Assembly (NCBI GenBank): GCA_037833965.1
Contig: AP031354.1
Coordinates: 11,634,001-11,698,000 of the forward strand
Direction of reading: 5' to 3'
DNA length: 64,000 nucleotides
Source of the DNA: Marchantia polymorpha subsp. ruderalis
Lineage: Eukaryota; Streptophyta; Marchantiopsida; Marchantiales; Marchantiaceae
A program made the position numbers and the translations under genes. Positions 46,651-59,232 of the stretch are shown piece by piece. The notes below the pieces were generated by a model. That model ran no database searches and was not told the DNA's origin. It worked only from the letters and a program-made list of their open reading frames with translations. How positions within the stretch are numbered: position 1 is the first letter of the stretch; each line of letters opens with the position of its first letter.

Positions 46651-47873
46651 TGAGGATCGCTTTCCGGCAGGACCGACGGGAGTGAACTCGACGGCAGCGG
46701 AAGAGTCTACAGAGAAAAGTCGGACCCTCCTGCCGTCGAAGCGACGATTCCGCTGCGGCAGGCGGAAAGTCGGGGCAGGAAAACGACACGTGCTCTGACG
46801 GAGACAGGTCGACGGAGGGAGGGGCCGTCTCAGTAAAGAAACCCGACGGAGTACCCTTTGCGTGGGGCGCCGTACCGTACGAGCAGAGTCCGGTAAGAAA
46901 AAAGCGCTAAAACATTCTAATATTAATTAAATTAAACATAAATATAGAAATTAAATTGATGTAGTACGAGTCACTTCACCGTCGTCGTGGATGGATAGCT
47001 ATCCCAGTCGGAGTCTTGCATGGGAAATCCGCGCAGTTGTCGTTTTCACACGGGAGAGGGCGCTGGAGGGAGGGCTAGTTCAAACCTTCTAAACTGGAGG
47101 TCCTGACAAACCCGCGGGGACATTGACAATGGGGCGCTAAATCCAGACGCGCCTGCAGTGTGGCGCTGCGGCACTCGGCCAGGGCACGAAGAAAGTCAGG
47201 GCTCTGGCGGAACATGGAGGAAGGAGGGGAGCTTCCGCAGCGGCAGACGACGCCGGACGTGCGGATTTGGGGGAGGGTCCGGAGGAGGACTCGGTCGTGG
47301 AAATCCGACGGCTCGCTCGCCCTAAACGCCACCAGTCTGGGCATTGAAGGCTCCTTCGCGCGAAGTACGATCTGTCCGTCCGTCCGTCTGTCCTCGTATC
47401 GAACACGGCTCTGCACGGAAGCGCTGGTGGAGGGCCTCTTCTTCTTCTGCGGAAGCCCGATTGCTCGGACGCGATTGATGTTGTGCGCGAGCATTGTACT
47501 CGAACGCGTTGCACTCCGCGTGTTGCTTTTGTAGGAAGTGTTCGTGGCCCGGCAATTGTGGACCTGGACCTCGACCCTGCCGTTTAAAAGAATTGGGTTC
47601 GCAGGTTCGCTCTAATTGGATCGATCGATTTGTGGTGTTGACTTTGTTCACGCACTATAATCCAAGGAGCTGCCGAGAAAGAGCGCGTTTGTGCGTAGTG
47701 TATGTGTTAGTGAGTGTGTTTCGTGCAACGACACTTTGCTGCACAATATTCAGGCTCCGTTCGTTTCAACTTTCGAGAAAGAGAGATAGAGATAGAGAGG
47801 GTGAGAGGAAAGGGAGAGGAAGGAACAGGCGTGCTTCGATCGCTGCTCTTCTGGGCTGTGGGTTTTGGTAGCG
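46651..47873. other. GC-rich upstream region and 5' leader of the C2 gene
   Basis: The composition shifts to GC-rich. Frames of up to 139 codons occur on both strands (47075-47514) with no domain, which is expected from composition. A GA-rich run near 47775-47820, just before the ATG at 47874, looks like a plant 5' leader. Confidence 0.45.
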
Positions 47874-50800
47874 ATGTCAAAGACTGTCACAGGAATACAA
47901 GGGCAGCTTCTGGAAGTCAATGGTATGTTTCCGCGGTTTATCTCTGGAGTTTCCCCGTCCGCTTTTCCTCACAGTTTTCGGACCTCGACTGTTGTTTCTC
48001 TGAGCTCTTTCTGGAAAAGTGCGCTTAGTTGGAGGTGACAGAATCATCGTATCCCCGTATGAGTTTAGTCGATGAGTATTGATAATCGGGAACTCGAAGG
48101 ACGCGGTGAAGGGAAAGAGGACTTTGGAGTGTATGTTAGCAAAGGATAAGGGTCTGCTTTAACTCACGGATATGAAGTATTTTTTCTGGCCAGCGAGATC
48201 GGGAACACCGTCCTTGCTTAGAAGGAGGCAATCAGCTTTGCCATGCTTGATACGAAGGGCTGTGTTCCACATGATTAGTGCTGGGCTACTCTCGATCTGC
48301 GTGTTGTTGGGGTTTCTCAATTACGTTTCTCATGCCAGCTTCTTCCTGCCCAATTATCTGATAGTGCTCGTTCTGGTGTGCTGTTCTCCAGTGGTGGGTT
48401 GTAGGAATTTGTCGGACAAGGAGTGGTTCTCCAGGCAAGACCCATACGTAGTTGTCGAGTACGCAAATAACAGATTCAGAACAAGAACAGACACTGGTAT
48501 GTTCATAATCTCGACTCGGTCTGGATCGTCGCATGTCAACCGTTGTTTTCAGTGTTTAGTACTGGGACATCTTGTACACATGTCCTCGGGCTCTTTGGCA
48601 TGGGATTTTAGCCCGACATCATTATTGTACATCAGCAGACGCAGACATTATGATTTTACGAGGTAATTAGGTGAGGATATCAGTACTTAAGGACCTGTGC
48701 CGATTACTTGCCGATGAAATCAGATGGAGGAAAAAATCCAACATTTAATGAGAAATTTCAGATACCTCTCATCGAAGGCCTGCGAGAAATAAATGTGCAA
48801 GTATGGAACAGTAACACCGTATCTCTCGACGATCATATCGGTAGCTGCAAGTATGGACCAACTGTTTGCCCATATTCTCTCTCTTTCAGTCGCAAGGAGC
48901 CCGTTTATATTTTATGTAGGCGGAGCATGAATGCTTATGTCACTAGGTCAGCAGCCAGGAACTACCTGCTGATAAACTTCTAAGGCCTCTTGCAAAGTTG
49001 CGATTTCCTCTCCTCCACTTCAACCGTGCTCCGCCTTTAACACTTACGCTTTTACACCGCCCTGATTTCTCTTTTGCTGTCCTTGTTCTCAGGGTCCTGC
49101 TTGACAGGGTTTTGTCTTCTGGCTATGATAATACAGCGTGGGCACTGAAGTCCAAACACGGGAAGTAAGTGCACCTGGACCACACTATGTCCTCTACAGA
49201 TTTGTATGCATGAAGTTTCATTTCGATGCTCTCGTCGTTTACAAATGGGGGGAATGTGGAGGAATTCCTTGTGTGTTAAGGTTCGAGTAAGGCAGGTGGC
49301 ATCGTAGGTTGACTTCCCGGTTGTTTCACGTCGATTTTGAGCTTGGGTGAACTGATCAGTAAGATATTGGATTTTAGAGTTAAATAACTATAGGTATGTC
49401 TCGCTCTGTAGCTGCAATATCTACAGGAGTATCTGTAGACATATGTGCTATATGTACAGAGTATGAGTGTATTGGAGTCACTTTTGCCAGTGAGGGAGGA
49501 TAAAAGCTTCGCCTCTAGTTGTTATGCATTGGTTATGCTCCACTGAGACATGGTGTTTAAAGATAATTTTGGTTGTAATTTTCCAGGACTTCGGGAGAAG
49601 TGAATCTCATCTTGCATTACGCCGGAAGCGTAAGTCACTGTCTTGGTCATTTTAGTCGGACTAACTGTTCATTTGAACTTTCTGTTTTTACTAAAATTAT
49701 TCTTTGCTATAGTTAACTGCAGTCGAGCATTTCTTTATATATTTATTTATTTATTTATAAATTGTATATGGTAGTGCGAAATAGCGTTATGGGACTTCGA
49801 GGCCTGCATGCAAGGATGGTGGGGAAAGTACACTTGGAAGATGGAAAGAACAAGGTTCTTTGCTTCATTGTCAGTAACAGAATTGTTGGCCCGCTGCAGA
49901 AAAAGGATAATCACGGTGCTGCTCATGGACAGACGAGCTCCTCGGGGTACCCTCCACAAATGAGCGGATACCCACCTCCACCCCCTGCATACGGAGCCCC
50001 TCCTGCTTATCCACCAGCTCCTGCCCCGTATCCATCAGGATATGCTCCTCAACCTGTGTCTTACCAAGCACCTCCTCAAGGGTATCCACCAGTGAACCCA
50101 TACCCTGCTCCCCCAACTGCCTATCCAGGACCGCCTGCACCATATCCTGCTCCCACAGGATATCCTGCTCCATCAGGGTACCCTGCTGCAGGGGGATATC
50201 CACCTCCTCCTACTGGATACCCTGCTCCAGCACCACACTACCCTGCGCCAGTTCCGTATCCCGCACCCGGTGGATACCCACAAGTAATGCCATATGGAGC
50301 ACCAGGTACGGAATTTTCAGTCGTTCTATGTCATTTACTTGTCATCAGATCGCTTTGTTCAATTTCCTGCATAAATAAGAATGACTCTCGAGGATAGGGA
50401 AAATTATTGTGCTCATATTACAGCTGTAGGACGCTTTGACAGAAAGCTGTGGAAGTTAGTGCCAGCGGCGTAATGGAGAGGTCTTTCCACAATCTTGTTG
50501 ATGTATTCCATGGTTGGTTGTTTTTTTCTTTTTTAGGTCCATGGCCACCTGGCTCAGGAGGGTATCCTGTACACCACTATTAGTCTGTAACTACCGAAAT
50601 TAGTTTCATTGGTGAGTGAGATTCACATCTTGTACTCTCTCTACCCTAACATTGCTCCAACTTGGCAGGACACAAAGCTGGTAAGGTGCACGTAGGTTCT
50701 CATTCTAGCTACGGTTCTCATGGACATTACAAGCATGGCAAACATAAGAAGTACAAAGGCTTCAAGTTTGGAAAGAAGTCTAAAGGATGGGGTAAAGGCT

Positions 50801-51125
50801 GGAAGGGCAAGAAGAAGGTATTTCTTGTCCCGGATTGGGAACTTCTATATCCAAGTGTTAACTTGAGGAAGCAAACGAAGTCCCTTTGCTAGAGACCGTG
50901 TTCCAGAAATTCTGGCAAAGAGTTTCTTCTCAATCTCTGCCATTTGTAGACATATCCTCGTCTGGTGCAACTTTAAGACGGACATAGCATGAGGGTGATC
51001 TATATGCTTGTTTTCAGCGTGTGGGCGGGGAATGCTTATCATTCTGCATGTACAGGAGTCTAACAGCATATTGCGTCAAGAGTCGTGAGAACTTCGAGGG
51101 TTTGCTTTCACTACCGTCTTAGTGA
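47874..51125 (+). CDS. C2-domain protein with XYPPX repeats and His/Lys-rich tail
   Basis: Likely a calcium/lipid-binding C2 protein of the plant elicitor-responsive/small C2 type, extended by a Pro/Tyr-rich tail. Exons: 47874-47922, 48392-48496, 48724-48850, 49093-49164, 49587-49629, 49900-50305, then 50669-50817. All joins are GT-AG and in phase. C2 signs: VVGCRNLSDKEWFSRQDPYV, GGKNPTFNEKFQIPL, DDHIGSCKVLLDRVL and SGEVNLILHYAGS. Exon 6 encodes repeated GYPAP/GYPPP units, and the last exon GHKAGKVHVGSH plus a Lys/Gly-rich end; this gives about 317 aa. The final stop is probably the TGA at 51123, directly after an acceptor; reading on would instead stop at 50892. A cassette exon at 50537-50611 gives a shorter form of about 282 aa. 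Confidence 0.85.
50537..50611 (+). other. Stop-containing cassette exon of the C2 gene
   Basis: It is bounded by a T-rich acceptor (TTTTTTAG) and a strong donor (GTGAGT). Joined to exon 6 in phase 1 it encodes GPWPPGSGGYPVHHY and then the stop at 50581. If it is skipped, exon 6 joins 50669 in the same phase and gives GHKAGKVHV instead. Two C-termini are therefore possible from one gene. Confidence 0.65.
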
Positions 51126-53131
51126 ACTAAGCCAAGATTTGCCAGTAGTCAACATGGCTGATTCTCTGCAGCCCATATTTTTGAGTCTAGAGGAACATTG
51201 CTTTTTGAAGTTCGTGCTTCATACGTTGCTATTTATCAAATGGTCTTGATATTGTTCTACATTTTCAGCTCGACAGTACTGACAAATCTCTCCGTCCGTC
51301 GTGATGTGTGCAGTAAATTGTTGAGAAGCGTAGGGTACACGTATTCGGCCCAAGGGCTGTCGATGTACAGGACTGGTCATTTAGGACTTACGTAAAACAT
51401 TCTTTGGTGTTGCTTGCACAAGGAGATCCTCCCAACACAGACAGAGACATTTTGGAGAGCCAATGTACCGTCGTCTTCTGATAAATCTGAGAACAACTAA
51501 TTGGTAATCGCTCGTATGGAAGAGAAGCTTGATTTAACAACAGCTTCATACCAAGCTTTTACCATATGAACGACTTTATGTTGTTTGCCCGAGGAGATAC
51601 GCCACACAGCAGGGACAGACTGGATACTGTGGAGAGTCAATAAATCGTCGTCTTCTGATTTATTTGGTATTGGATTCTTATGAAACGTAACATTGAATTA
51701 ACAATACGTTACATCAAACTCCACACGAATGACTGAATCTTAGATGAGTTTATGTGTACATTTCGTGTATGTTGGATTCGTGGGAGAACGGAACCTGTTT
51801 CACTAAACGGCAGACGCAATTAGACAACTATGCACGTATCCGGCCAAGAATCAGCTTTCACGAATTCTGTTCATCTGTTTCCTTCGTCAAAATTCCTCGT
51901 TGGATATCAAGAGCTTGCAACTTCTTTTCTATCATTTAACTTTCTGACTTTTCCCGCATGATATATTTCCAGTTTTTGAGGCCACGACGCTCACAGGCAT
52001 AAACATCGTTATTTCAAACAAGAGCTGCGGAATTCCGCTAGAGCACGCCTTCTTTCACATGTCCAGAAATGTTCACGACCCTACGGCGTATACGTCTACA
52101 GAGCCTCGTGCACTACGCTCCACTCGTGTCCATCGAAGAAAGCAATGTCGTACAAAGAAAAAACGAATGAATCAGTTGAATTTACGCCTAGCGATCTCTG
52201 CCCCGAAGCTCACGAAAACTAAAACTTGGCCAATCTTCAGAGTTCCTCAGTGTCCAATACCGCATGTGTACTACTGCTTGCCACGCGCACTGTTAATCGA
52301 ACGCTCGAAGTCTTAATATACGCTTCATGTAGCTATGTGCATCGTACGTTGCATGTATTCAAGAGGAAATAGAGCACTTATCGACAAAGGAAAATTATGG
52401 TAGACCCTACTAGTATATTGTTCATCTTAACCTTACCTTCATTTGTGCTTCAAATTGTTAAACGATCCAAGCTGACATCCTTCTGGAGCCAGTATCGAAA
52501 CGCACGATAATTTGGACTGATCTAGACATCAGGTTGGAACCCATGTTCGAAAGCATCATACCAACCAGGTGCACGTGGCCCGCGAGGTGAAGAAAATGAC
52601 TTTAGATCAAGTTTAAAATCTCTGTGGATGTGGAGACCATAGGAAGGAAAAATCCGTCTGGACACCCCATACCATGCCCACTGTGTGTATATATAATCCG
52701 ATCTTCCATGAACGGGCGAAATCCTAACAGATTGCACAAATACGTAGAAAAGGATTCGAATATAGAACGAGATCATGATTCCGCACTGAAACTGTCACTG
52801 TCGTTCGTTCAAAACTCGTGTTACTTGACCTTCAGTTACTTCTCCAGTTCCTGCATTGTCATCTCCTGTTGCAGCGGAGTCACCTACCTAAGCCTTGCCT
52901 CGTCTCGTCATTACCAGTGGAGTGTAGAAGAGAGTGAACGAGTGCTTGGTGTACACGGTTTATTTTTAGTTGGAATTTTTATTCATTGAATGAAGCAATT
53001 TTCTTCCTTTTTCTTATTCCTCCACGTATCTGCCCTCTTCTTCACAGACACTATGAACATATTCTTTCTGTCACGAGTACTGAAGAGAGTTGAAGAAAGC
53101 CATACCAGTAGACTGGTGGAGAGAATTTCTG
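51126..53131. other. Intergenic DNA between the C2 and V-ATPase genes
   Basis: No supported gene. A diverged tandem duplication lies at 51406-51740. The frames at 52059, 52522 (- strand) and 52624 have no recognisable domain or exon partners. Confidence 0.5.
51406..51740. repeat. Diverged tandem duplication
   Basis: Two units of about 170-190 bp share blocks such as AGGAGAT, CACA-CAG-GACAGA, TGGAGAG and CGTCGTCTTCTGAT (near 51468 and 51646) in the same order. They may be part of the 3' region of the C2 gene or an unrelated duplication. Confidence 0.55.
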
Positions 53132-54601
53132 TCACTCCGCGTCATCTTCAAAGTCCGCGTCATCTCCAAAGTCGTTCTTCACGCTTGTGACCCAGCTTAC
53201 CAGCAGTGCGGATACCTGCCATCAGTTACCAATGAGCCTCACAATTTATTGAAATAGATTACGATGTGCTTTGATTCAGCTGAACCTCGTCGGCACCAGA
53301 CTTGAGATGATTTAGACTCATCCAATCAAGAATTAATCCATAACCGTTTTTTGCAACCGCAAGAATCTTGAGTTTGCTTTGATATCACAAGGTGCTCGGC
53401 CGTGTCCAGGCACTACGTTTCGAGTATGCGAATAGTGAACCTCTGGTGGTGATCATGTGACTGCCATGCCCCAAAGAAGGGTCGTGCTGGCATGAAATGC
53501 CTAGAATGTCAAAATGTATCCAGGCGAAAACATTTAGGGTCTCAACATCTACACATCCGTTATAATGATGACGCCGTGAGAAATTTTCTCGCAAATTTCC
53601 ACATTCGAGGATCCAAATTCTGTATCCTCAGGACGAATGGGAAAAAGTGCTAGTTAGAAAATAGTATCGGGACAGGGACACACCCTCTCGGTAGATTGGT
53701 TTGCAATAGCAGTCAAAGCTTGCAGCCTTTGAAGAGTGTCAGCTTCGATGCGTTTGGTTATTGCTCCTGAGTCTCCAGTTGCCTGATGGTGACCACAAAT
53801 CATGATGAGTTATGCGCATAAATCTTATCCATAACTGAGTGCTGCAAGGCAGGCAGGCAGGCATGCAACAATTTGAAATTTCGCGTCGACAATATGACCT
53901 CGGAGGACCAGCTTATTCTACAGCACCTCTGAAAGCTTTCTTCGGAAATCTGATTCACGGCTTGCTCGATACTGCGAAACCTCTCGGTCTGCCTCGCCCT
54001 TGGCTTCTCGCAATCTCGATGCCCTTGCTGCCAGCACGTATCAGCTCATATTATTTCAAGCCGCTCGCCTCTCCGGCGGTGGTGAAAGGAAAGATTTATC
54101 AAATTCAATGCCCACTTCTCGAAGTGACGAGTACGATTTTCAAGTTCAAGGCTGCAGTTAGCGTCCATGAAGTGCACGTCTGAGGAGGCAAGTTCTTAAT
54201 CTTGAATCTGAACGATGCTCAGGCGACCTGAGCAACGCTCAGATAACATGCTTTAACAAAATCATAATTTGAATCAAGCATGAAAGGAACCGTCTTTTTA
54301 AGAAGGTCGATCAATCACACAATTCCGGGCGCTATTGACGATCTGCTGCGCCTCTTGCTCGGCTGCCATGAGCATCTGAATGCCGGCCTTGTCATCGTTG
54401 TGCCCTCTGGCACCTTGCCTACAGATGGAACAGACAAAGTCACGCCAGAAGCAATTTCCTGTACCAAACCTATCTTCTGAACCAATCAACCGAACTCCAA
54501 GTAGCGTTAGCGCCAGCATTTGCGACAAATTTGACACATCCGCACCACCATCAGTCTCGAGAAAAAATTCTTGCGATGCTTGAAACTTACGCGGTGGGCA
54601 T
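53132..54601 (-). CDS. V-type proton ATPase subunit G, five exons
   Basis: Subunit G is a peripheral-stalk component of the vacuolar H+-ATPase, pairing with subunit E as a coiled coil. Exons on the - strand are 54601-54591, 54418-54321, 54027-53927, 53782-53684 and 53215-53132. Phases 2, 1, 0, 0 match at every GT-AG junction, giving 130 aa including a normal stop (TGA, 53134-53132). The protein starts MPTAQGARGHNDDK and then shows the signature AGIQMLMAAEQEAQQIV, followed by ASRLREAKGEADREVSQYRA, SGAITKRIEADTLQRL and VTSVKNDF. Family members run about 105-120 aa. The extra length is an acidic C-terminal tail made of two near-identical repeats (GDDAD, EDDAE). The first coding exon is only 11 nt, so the gene is easy to miss. 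Confidence 0.88.
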
Positions 54602-56834
54602 CAGTATCTATCTTCAGCACCGTCCTTCGATCTTGCTCGATCGTGTATGCATGCGCAACAGGCTCCGAGAAGGAAGACGATACCTTCTTGCAACCCTTCG
54701 CGATTGCCTCGCTCGGGCAGGCTCTCGATGACATTTCTTTGAACGTAAATTACACCTTCAGCCCTACATCAATCACTGTGACGGGGATCGATCGGCTTCG
54801 TCACGATCCGGCATAATCTTCCAGTGTGAACGTGACTGCCATGTGAACCCATAGCTCGGCTCACCGTCATAATACCGTAAGTCGACATTCTGCCGATCTT
54901 CTAATCAATTGACATGTGAATTCGAAGCATCGAAGGCTGCTTTGTGCTGCCAGCAATCCTTAGAAAGTCTCTCTGCCAGCTGTAACAGACAACTGGAGGT
55001 TGCAAAGCATCCTATTTTCCATGTATCCAGGACTTCTCCATTTATACTTTAACGGAATTATCGTAAGCTGGTATGATTATATTCTTTATAAATGTGAAAT
55101 ATTCTTTTAAAGTGCAGCTAATTTTGTAAGGAGAGATTATCATTTCGGTCGGGTGAAATCACTCACTGTATACCTCCCTCATAAAATAAATCGTACTACG
55201 CCGATAGAGGGTTTCGTACTTCAGCGTATTAAGTCCTACAATACCGGGCGGTCATGACTGCGGATGAAGAAGAAATGTTGGCATCCATACTTTGCATCCG
55301 GCGATGGCTGATTTTTACGTTACTGAATTTTGACCCACGATCGTTAAGAACCACGAAAGTATTGGACGTCGATATTCCTCACGCTTGTGGAAGATATATT
55401 TTTTAGGGATAACGACCACGGTATAAGATAACATAGCTATTGCTCAACGCACTATGCTACCATCACAACAAGTGTGATTGAGTTTACTCCCAGAAAGTTC
55501 GCATATCAGATTGGACGCTACCGCCAGTTGCACAACTATAGGACCAAATGCGACATATGCCGGTCTATGACATGGGTAGGAAACCAGGTTTCAATTCTGA
55601 GATTTGAAGGAATGCTAGTGGAAATATATTTTTTTAAGTTCAATAAATAAGTTATTGTGGAGAAAAAATCATAAAAGAAAATGGGTCCGGTTTGATTCAA
55701 GTTCTCCTATGTGTTAAAAACTGATTAAATTATCTCCTGAATTTGAAGTAATAGATGAATTGTATTAATTTAAGTCGTGCGTTCTAGTGAGCTCTCCATG
55801 CTTTTCATAAAAGAGCATGCTAGAAGACAAACTCCACCTTTGACCACTTGCACTCGAAACAATGTGCGCTCAGCTCCAAACTCTCATCACAGCAGATCGC
55901 ATGTGACTGCGTATGATAGTCCCGGCGCTGGGCTATTTGAGCATCCGTCAAGCATAATGTGTTGTACGATTCTGGCAGGAACTTGGAGGTCAAGCAAGCA
56001 AGAAGAACGGCGAGGGGATGCTGGGCAGAAGTTGCGACCCATGCTCAGGACCCTTTTCGGTCAAGATTCCTCGCCCAGACGTGCTTGCATCAAGGCAATT
56101 AAATTTGGCCTCTTTGACCCGGTCCCGAAGGCCGGTCAGATCGACCTGGTCCACCCGGTTCACCCGGTTCACAGCTCTATCGTCGTGGGTCTTTTTCTGC
56201 CCCGCCTGTCACGTTTCACCGGCCCAAAACTGGTCTCCAAAATTCTCGATCCCATCACAAATTGCAACCTGTTCTCCTCTCCCAGTATGCATCGGGACAC
56301 AAAGATACAAACAACACCAATTCCCAAATGTATATCCTTAAAACATGTCTTGGCTAAGAACTTAATTTCGTAGGCTCGTACAAACCTCACGTGATCTGCC
56401 CAAGGGAGTCCCTTCTATCTGGTCTGACTGGGTGTCAAGTCAAGATGACTATAATTCTCCTTTTACTATTCTTTCTCCACATTTCTTTCTACATACGTCT
56501 CCTTGTAGATATCTACCTCTACATGTAGCTTTCAGTCTGTGAGAATGACTAGATTATGACCTTTTTCAATGTGTCTAATGGCTTTAAATACATGGTAAGG
56601 AGAAGAAGGGTATGGCGTCAAGACAATAATTCCATCCATCTTGATTTAAAATGACTCTAATCTTGGCTCCAATATCCAGACATTAAAATAGTACTGGAAA
56701 TAAACATGATTGCAGTCAAGCTCAAAGAAATCAATTTTCCTACTACTACCTTGTGCATTATTGACATGATGTAAATCTTCACAATCTCAACAATATTTCC
56801 AAAGCTTGTGCTACATCAGTGTCTAAAATATCCA

Positions 56835-57262
56835 CATATGAGCCCAAGGGTGGTAACCCAGGTTACCAAATTTCCGCTCCCAATAATACAATTAATCTTT
56901 TTTATTGGAAATCGATGTTCTAAAAATAGATTTTCGCAGTCCGAGGACTGGAAACTAGGTAGTGTGTTTCCAGCAGATTTCAGCCGTCCAGGTCATACAA
57001 ATTCAGTGATGTCGAATCGATCGGAAGAAGAATGTGCCCCGGAGCTTAATGACACGATCCACATAATGATTGGTTATGGAGATGCTGATAATATCAGCAT
57101 CTTAAAAAACCATCATTAAAAATCATTGCCTCAGAATTCATTGTCATTGTATTAGCGAATAGAACTTTTCATTTCTAGCCCATTCTCAAAAAATGTGGAT
57201 CACTTTTTGCAGAGGTAACGCAATCCGCGCATATCCGAGTTACCACCATTGGTCTCATATGC
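56835..57262. repeat. 428-bp segment with 25-bp terminal inverted repeats
   Basis: The left end starts CATATGAG-CCAA-GGTGGTAAC, and the right end is its reverse complement with three mismatches. No target duplication was recognised. It could be a worn MITE or a chance pair. Confidence 0.4.
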
Positions 57263-58672
57263 TCCCCTGTCGAATAGTAATCTAAAGAAAACTTGTTGGA
57301 TATTCAACAAAATAATCAACAGACATTTGAGGACACAAGGAAAGGACTAGATGGCCATGCGTTTTGATTTGAGATGCTCCACCCCATCACAGTTCCAACG
57401 AATGGGCTGGTTGCTTCCATATCTCCAATAAAATGAGTTGTTCAGAAGTTGGCTACGTCATGTTTGGTTTATACTCGCCCCGCTCCTCATTACATTTCTT
57501 TCCTTACTTGCAAACCCCTATACTTGTTGCATAATTGATGATATCAACAAAAAAGAAAACATCCAATGAGCACTCAAGCATAAAGAAAAAAAAACACGGT
57601 TACAATATTCTGCAAAATAAACCTTTTATTGCACTTTATCAATTACCTTCAAGTGATAGATAAATTTCTCTTTCTTTATCATATGTTATGGATTGTAGTA
57701 CTGTGACTATGACAACTACTTCCTTCCTGTTTATCAGAGTGGATTCTTTACCTTTGTGATTATGGGAAACTCAAACTTGTGCAAACTCAAATACAAACGT
57801 ATTCACGATTATGATACCATGCATCATTAGTAAGCTAGATCAGTGCAAAGTAGACCTTTGCGTCCTTATTATTCTCCATTTCAAAAATCCAAACCACAGA
57901 AAGAGCTATATCTTTCTTCTTCTATTTTATTTAAATAAATGCTTTGCCATGCTTAAACTGAAAAAGAATGGAGTCACGTGTAGCAGGTATTTTGATAGTC
58001 GGGAAGGCATACAAGAATCTACATTCCAGTGTATAGCCTCTGAACCCAATCTGATATCAAGGTTAGTTACTCAATCGCTATCATTTCTACCCTTTCAAAC
58101 ATAGTCTTCAATCACGGATGCAAGGATGTCAATTCAATATCTCCAGAATAAGCACAAGGACCGTCAACAAATTCATCAGAGGCTTTGCGCTAGCAGTCCA
58201 ATTTTGAATGTCTTGTATCTAAGCCATCTCAGCGACTAAATGATGTCATGAAACAGCCTCTTCTACGTATTTGTAAGTGATGGAAGAAAAGTTAAGTATG
58301 AAAAGTATGTGTTTCTTATTTGTAGTAGATAAATAAAAAATAGAGTGTCTCATAAAATTATTGTTGAGAATTTTTTATTTTTTTAGCTTGAGATTTATAT
58401 TTCAGTTTGTTACATTAGAAATATTATTTATTATCGTTTTAGTGTTCTTGGCATTAGTTAGTGGACTTTTTTTCTCTCCTAGATTCGAGTTGGATTATTT
58501 GCATTGTGGTTTTGAGCCGGGTTCATCTATTTACCGTACTCCTCAAGTAATTATAGAACAGTAAAAACAACTCCGCTATAAACAAAATCACTCCCCAAAA
58601 CCAAATCTCCATAACGTATCTAGGCTTGTTAGCGCTTTCAGTATTGGCTCATATGTCCGCAACTACAAAGTA

Positions 58673-58712
58673 CATCCGTATTCTGGCCACAAATGCGGCC
58701 AGAATACGGATG
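58673..58712. repeat. Perfect 16-bp hairpin with 8-base loop
   Basis: Arms CATCCGTATTCTGGCC and GGCCAGAATACGGATG surround ACAAATGC. It is followed at 58725-58990 by two diverged direct repeats (CATTTGGxTCAAAxACTCC near 58730 and 58922). Confidence 0.75.
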
Positions 58713-59208
58713 GCCCACCTCATTTGGGTCAAATACTCCCTTTATCTGATCTTACAGGTCAGATGAAGTCAATGATATTTGGGGTTTTGAAAGCTGAAAT
58801 TTCCTACATAATCACTTTATGTCAATCACGTCTAATAAAAGCCTTTCTTTATTGTAGATATGACCTTCAGCAAGTTGGTTCAATTGCACACGCAAAGCGA
58901 ATTTCCGTAATACTCCTTCACACCATTTGGTTCAAAGACTCCATTCATCTCATCTTACCGGACCTCCTCTCAAATCAATAATATTTGGGATTCTCTCTCT
59001 CCCTTCCTTCATCCTTCACTTCCAGGACGTACCTACATGACCAATACGAGATGCCGTAAACATTCAGGGGAGGATTGACGGATTCAGGGATGGGTTTGCG
59101 ACCAAATTGCAATTGCTCTACAAAAAGTCGCCTTTCGCTATCGTCCGGATTTTCCACGTGATTATGGGACCGGGGTCAACATCTCGATCGTTCATGCTCA
59201 GCAGCGCT

Positions 59209-59232
59209 AGAGAGAGAGAGAGAGAGAGAGAG
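59209..59232 (+). repeat. (AG)12 microsatellite in the leader of the second tail gene
   Basis: Twelve AG units lie about 100 bases upstream of the first in-frame ATG of the leader exon. GA repeats are common near plant transcription starts. Confidence 0.8.

Larger units (their letters stand above)
54602..59208. other. Long intergenic region
   Basis: No gene is supported. The longest frame, 55777-56373 (+, 198 codons), has no recognisable domain, contains a short His-Pro-Val microrepeat and sits in mixed-composition DNA; I do not call it. Small inverted repeats occur at 56835-57262 and 58673-58712. Confidence 0.5.

Noticed and set aside
47075-47514. Overlapping GC-rich frames on both strands upstream of the C2 gene
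   Set aside because: There is no domain, they overlap each other, and the region is better read as promoter and leader.
55777-56373. 198-codon + strand frame
   Set aside because: No recognisable family, low-information composition, and no exon partners. It may be real but is not supportable.
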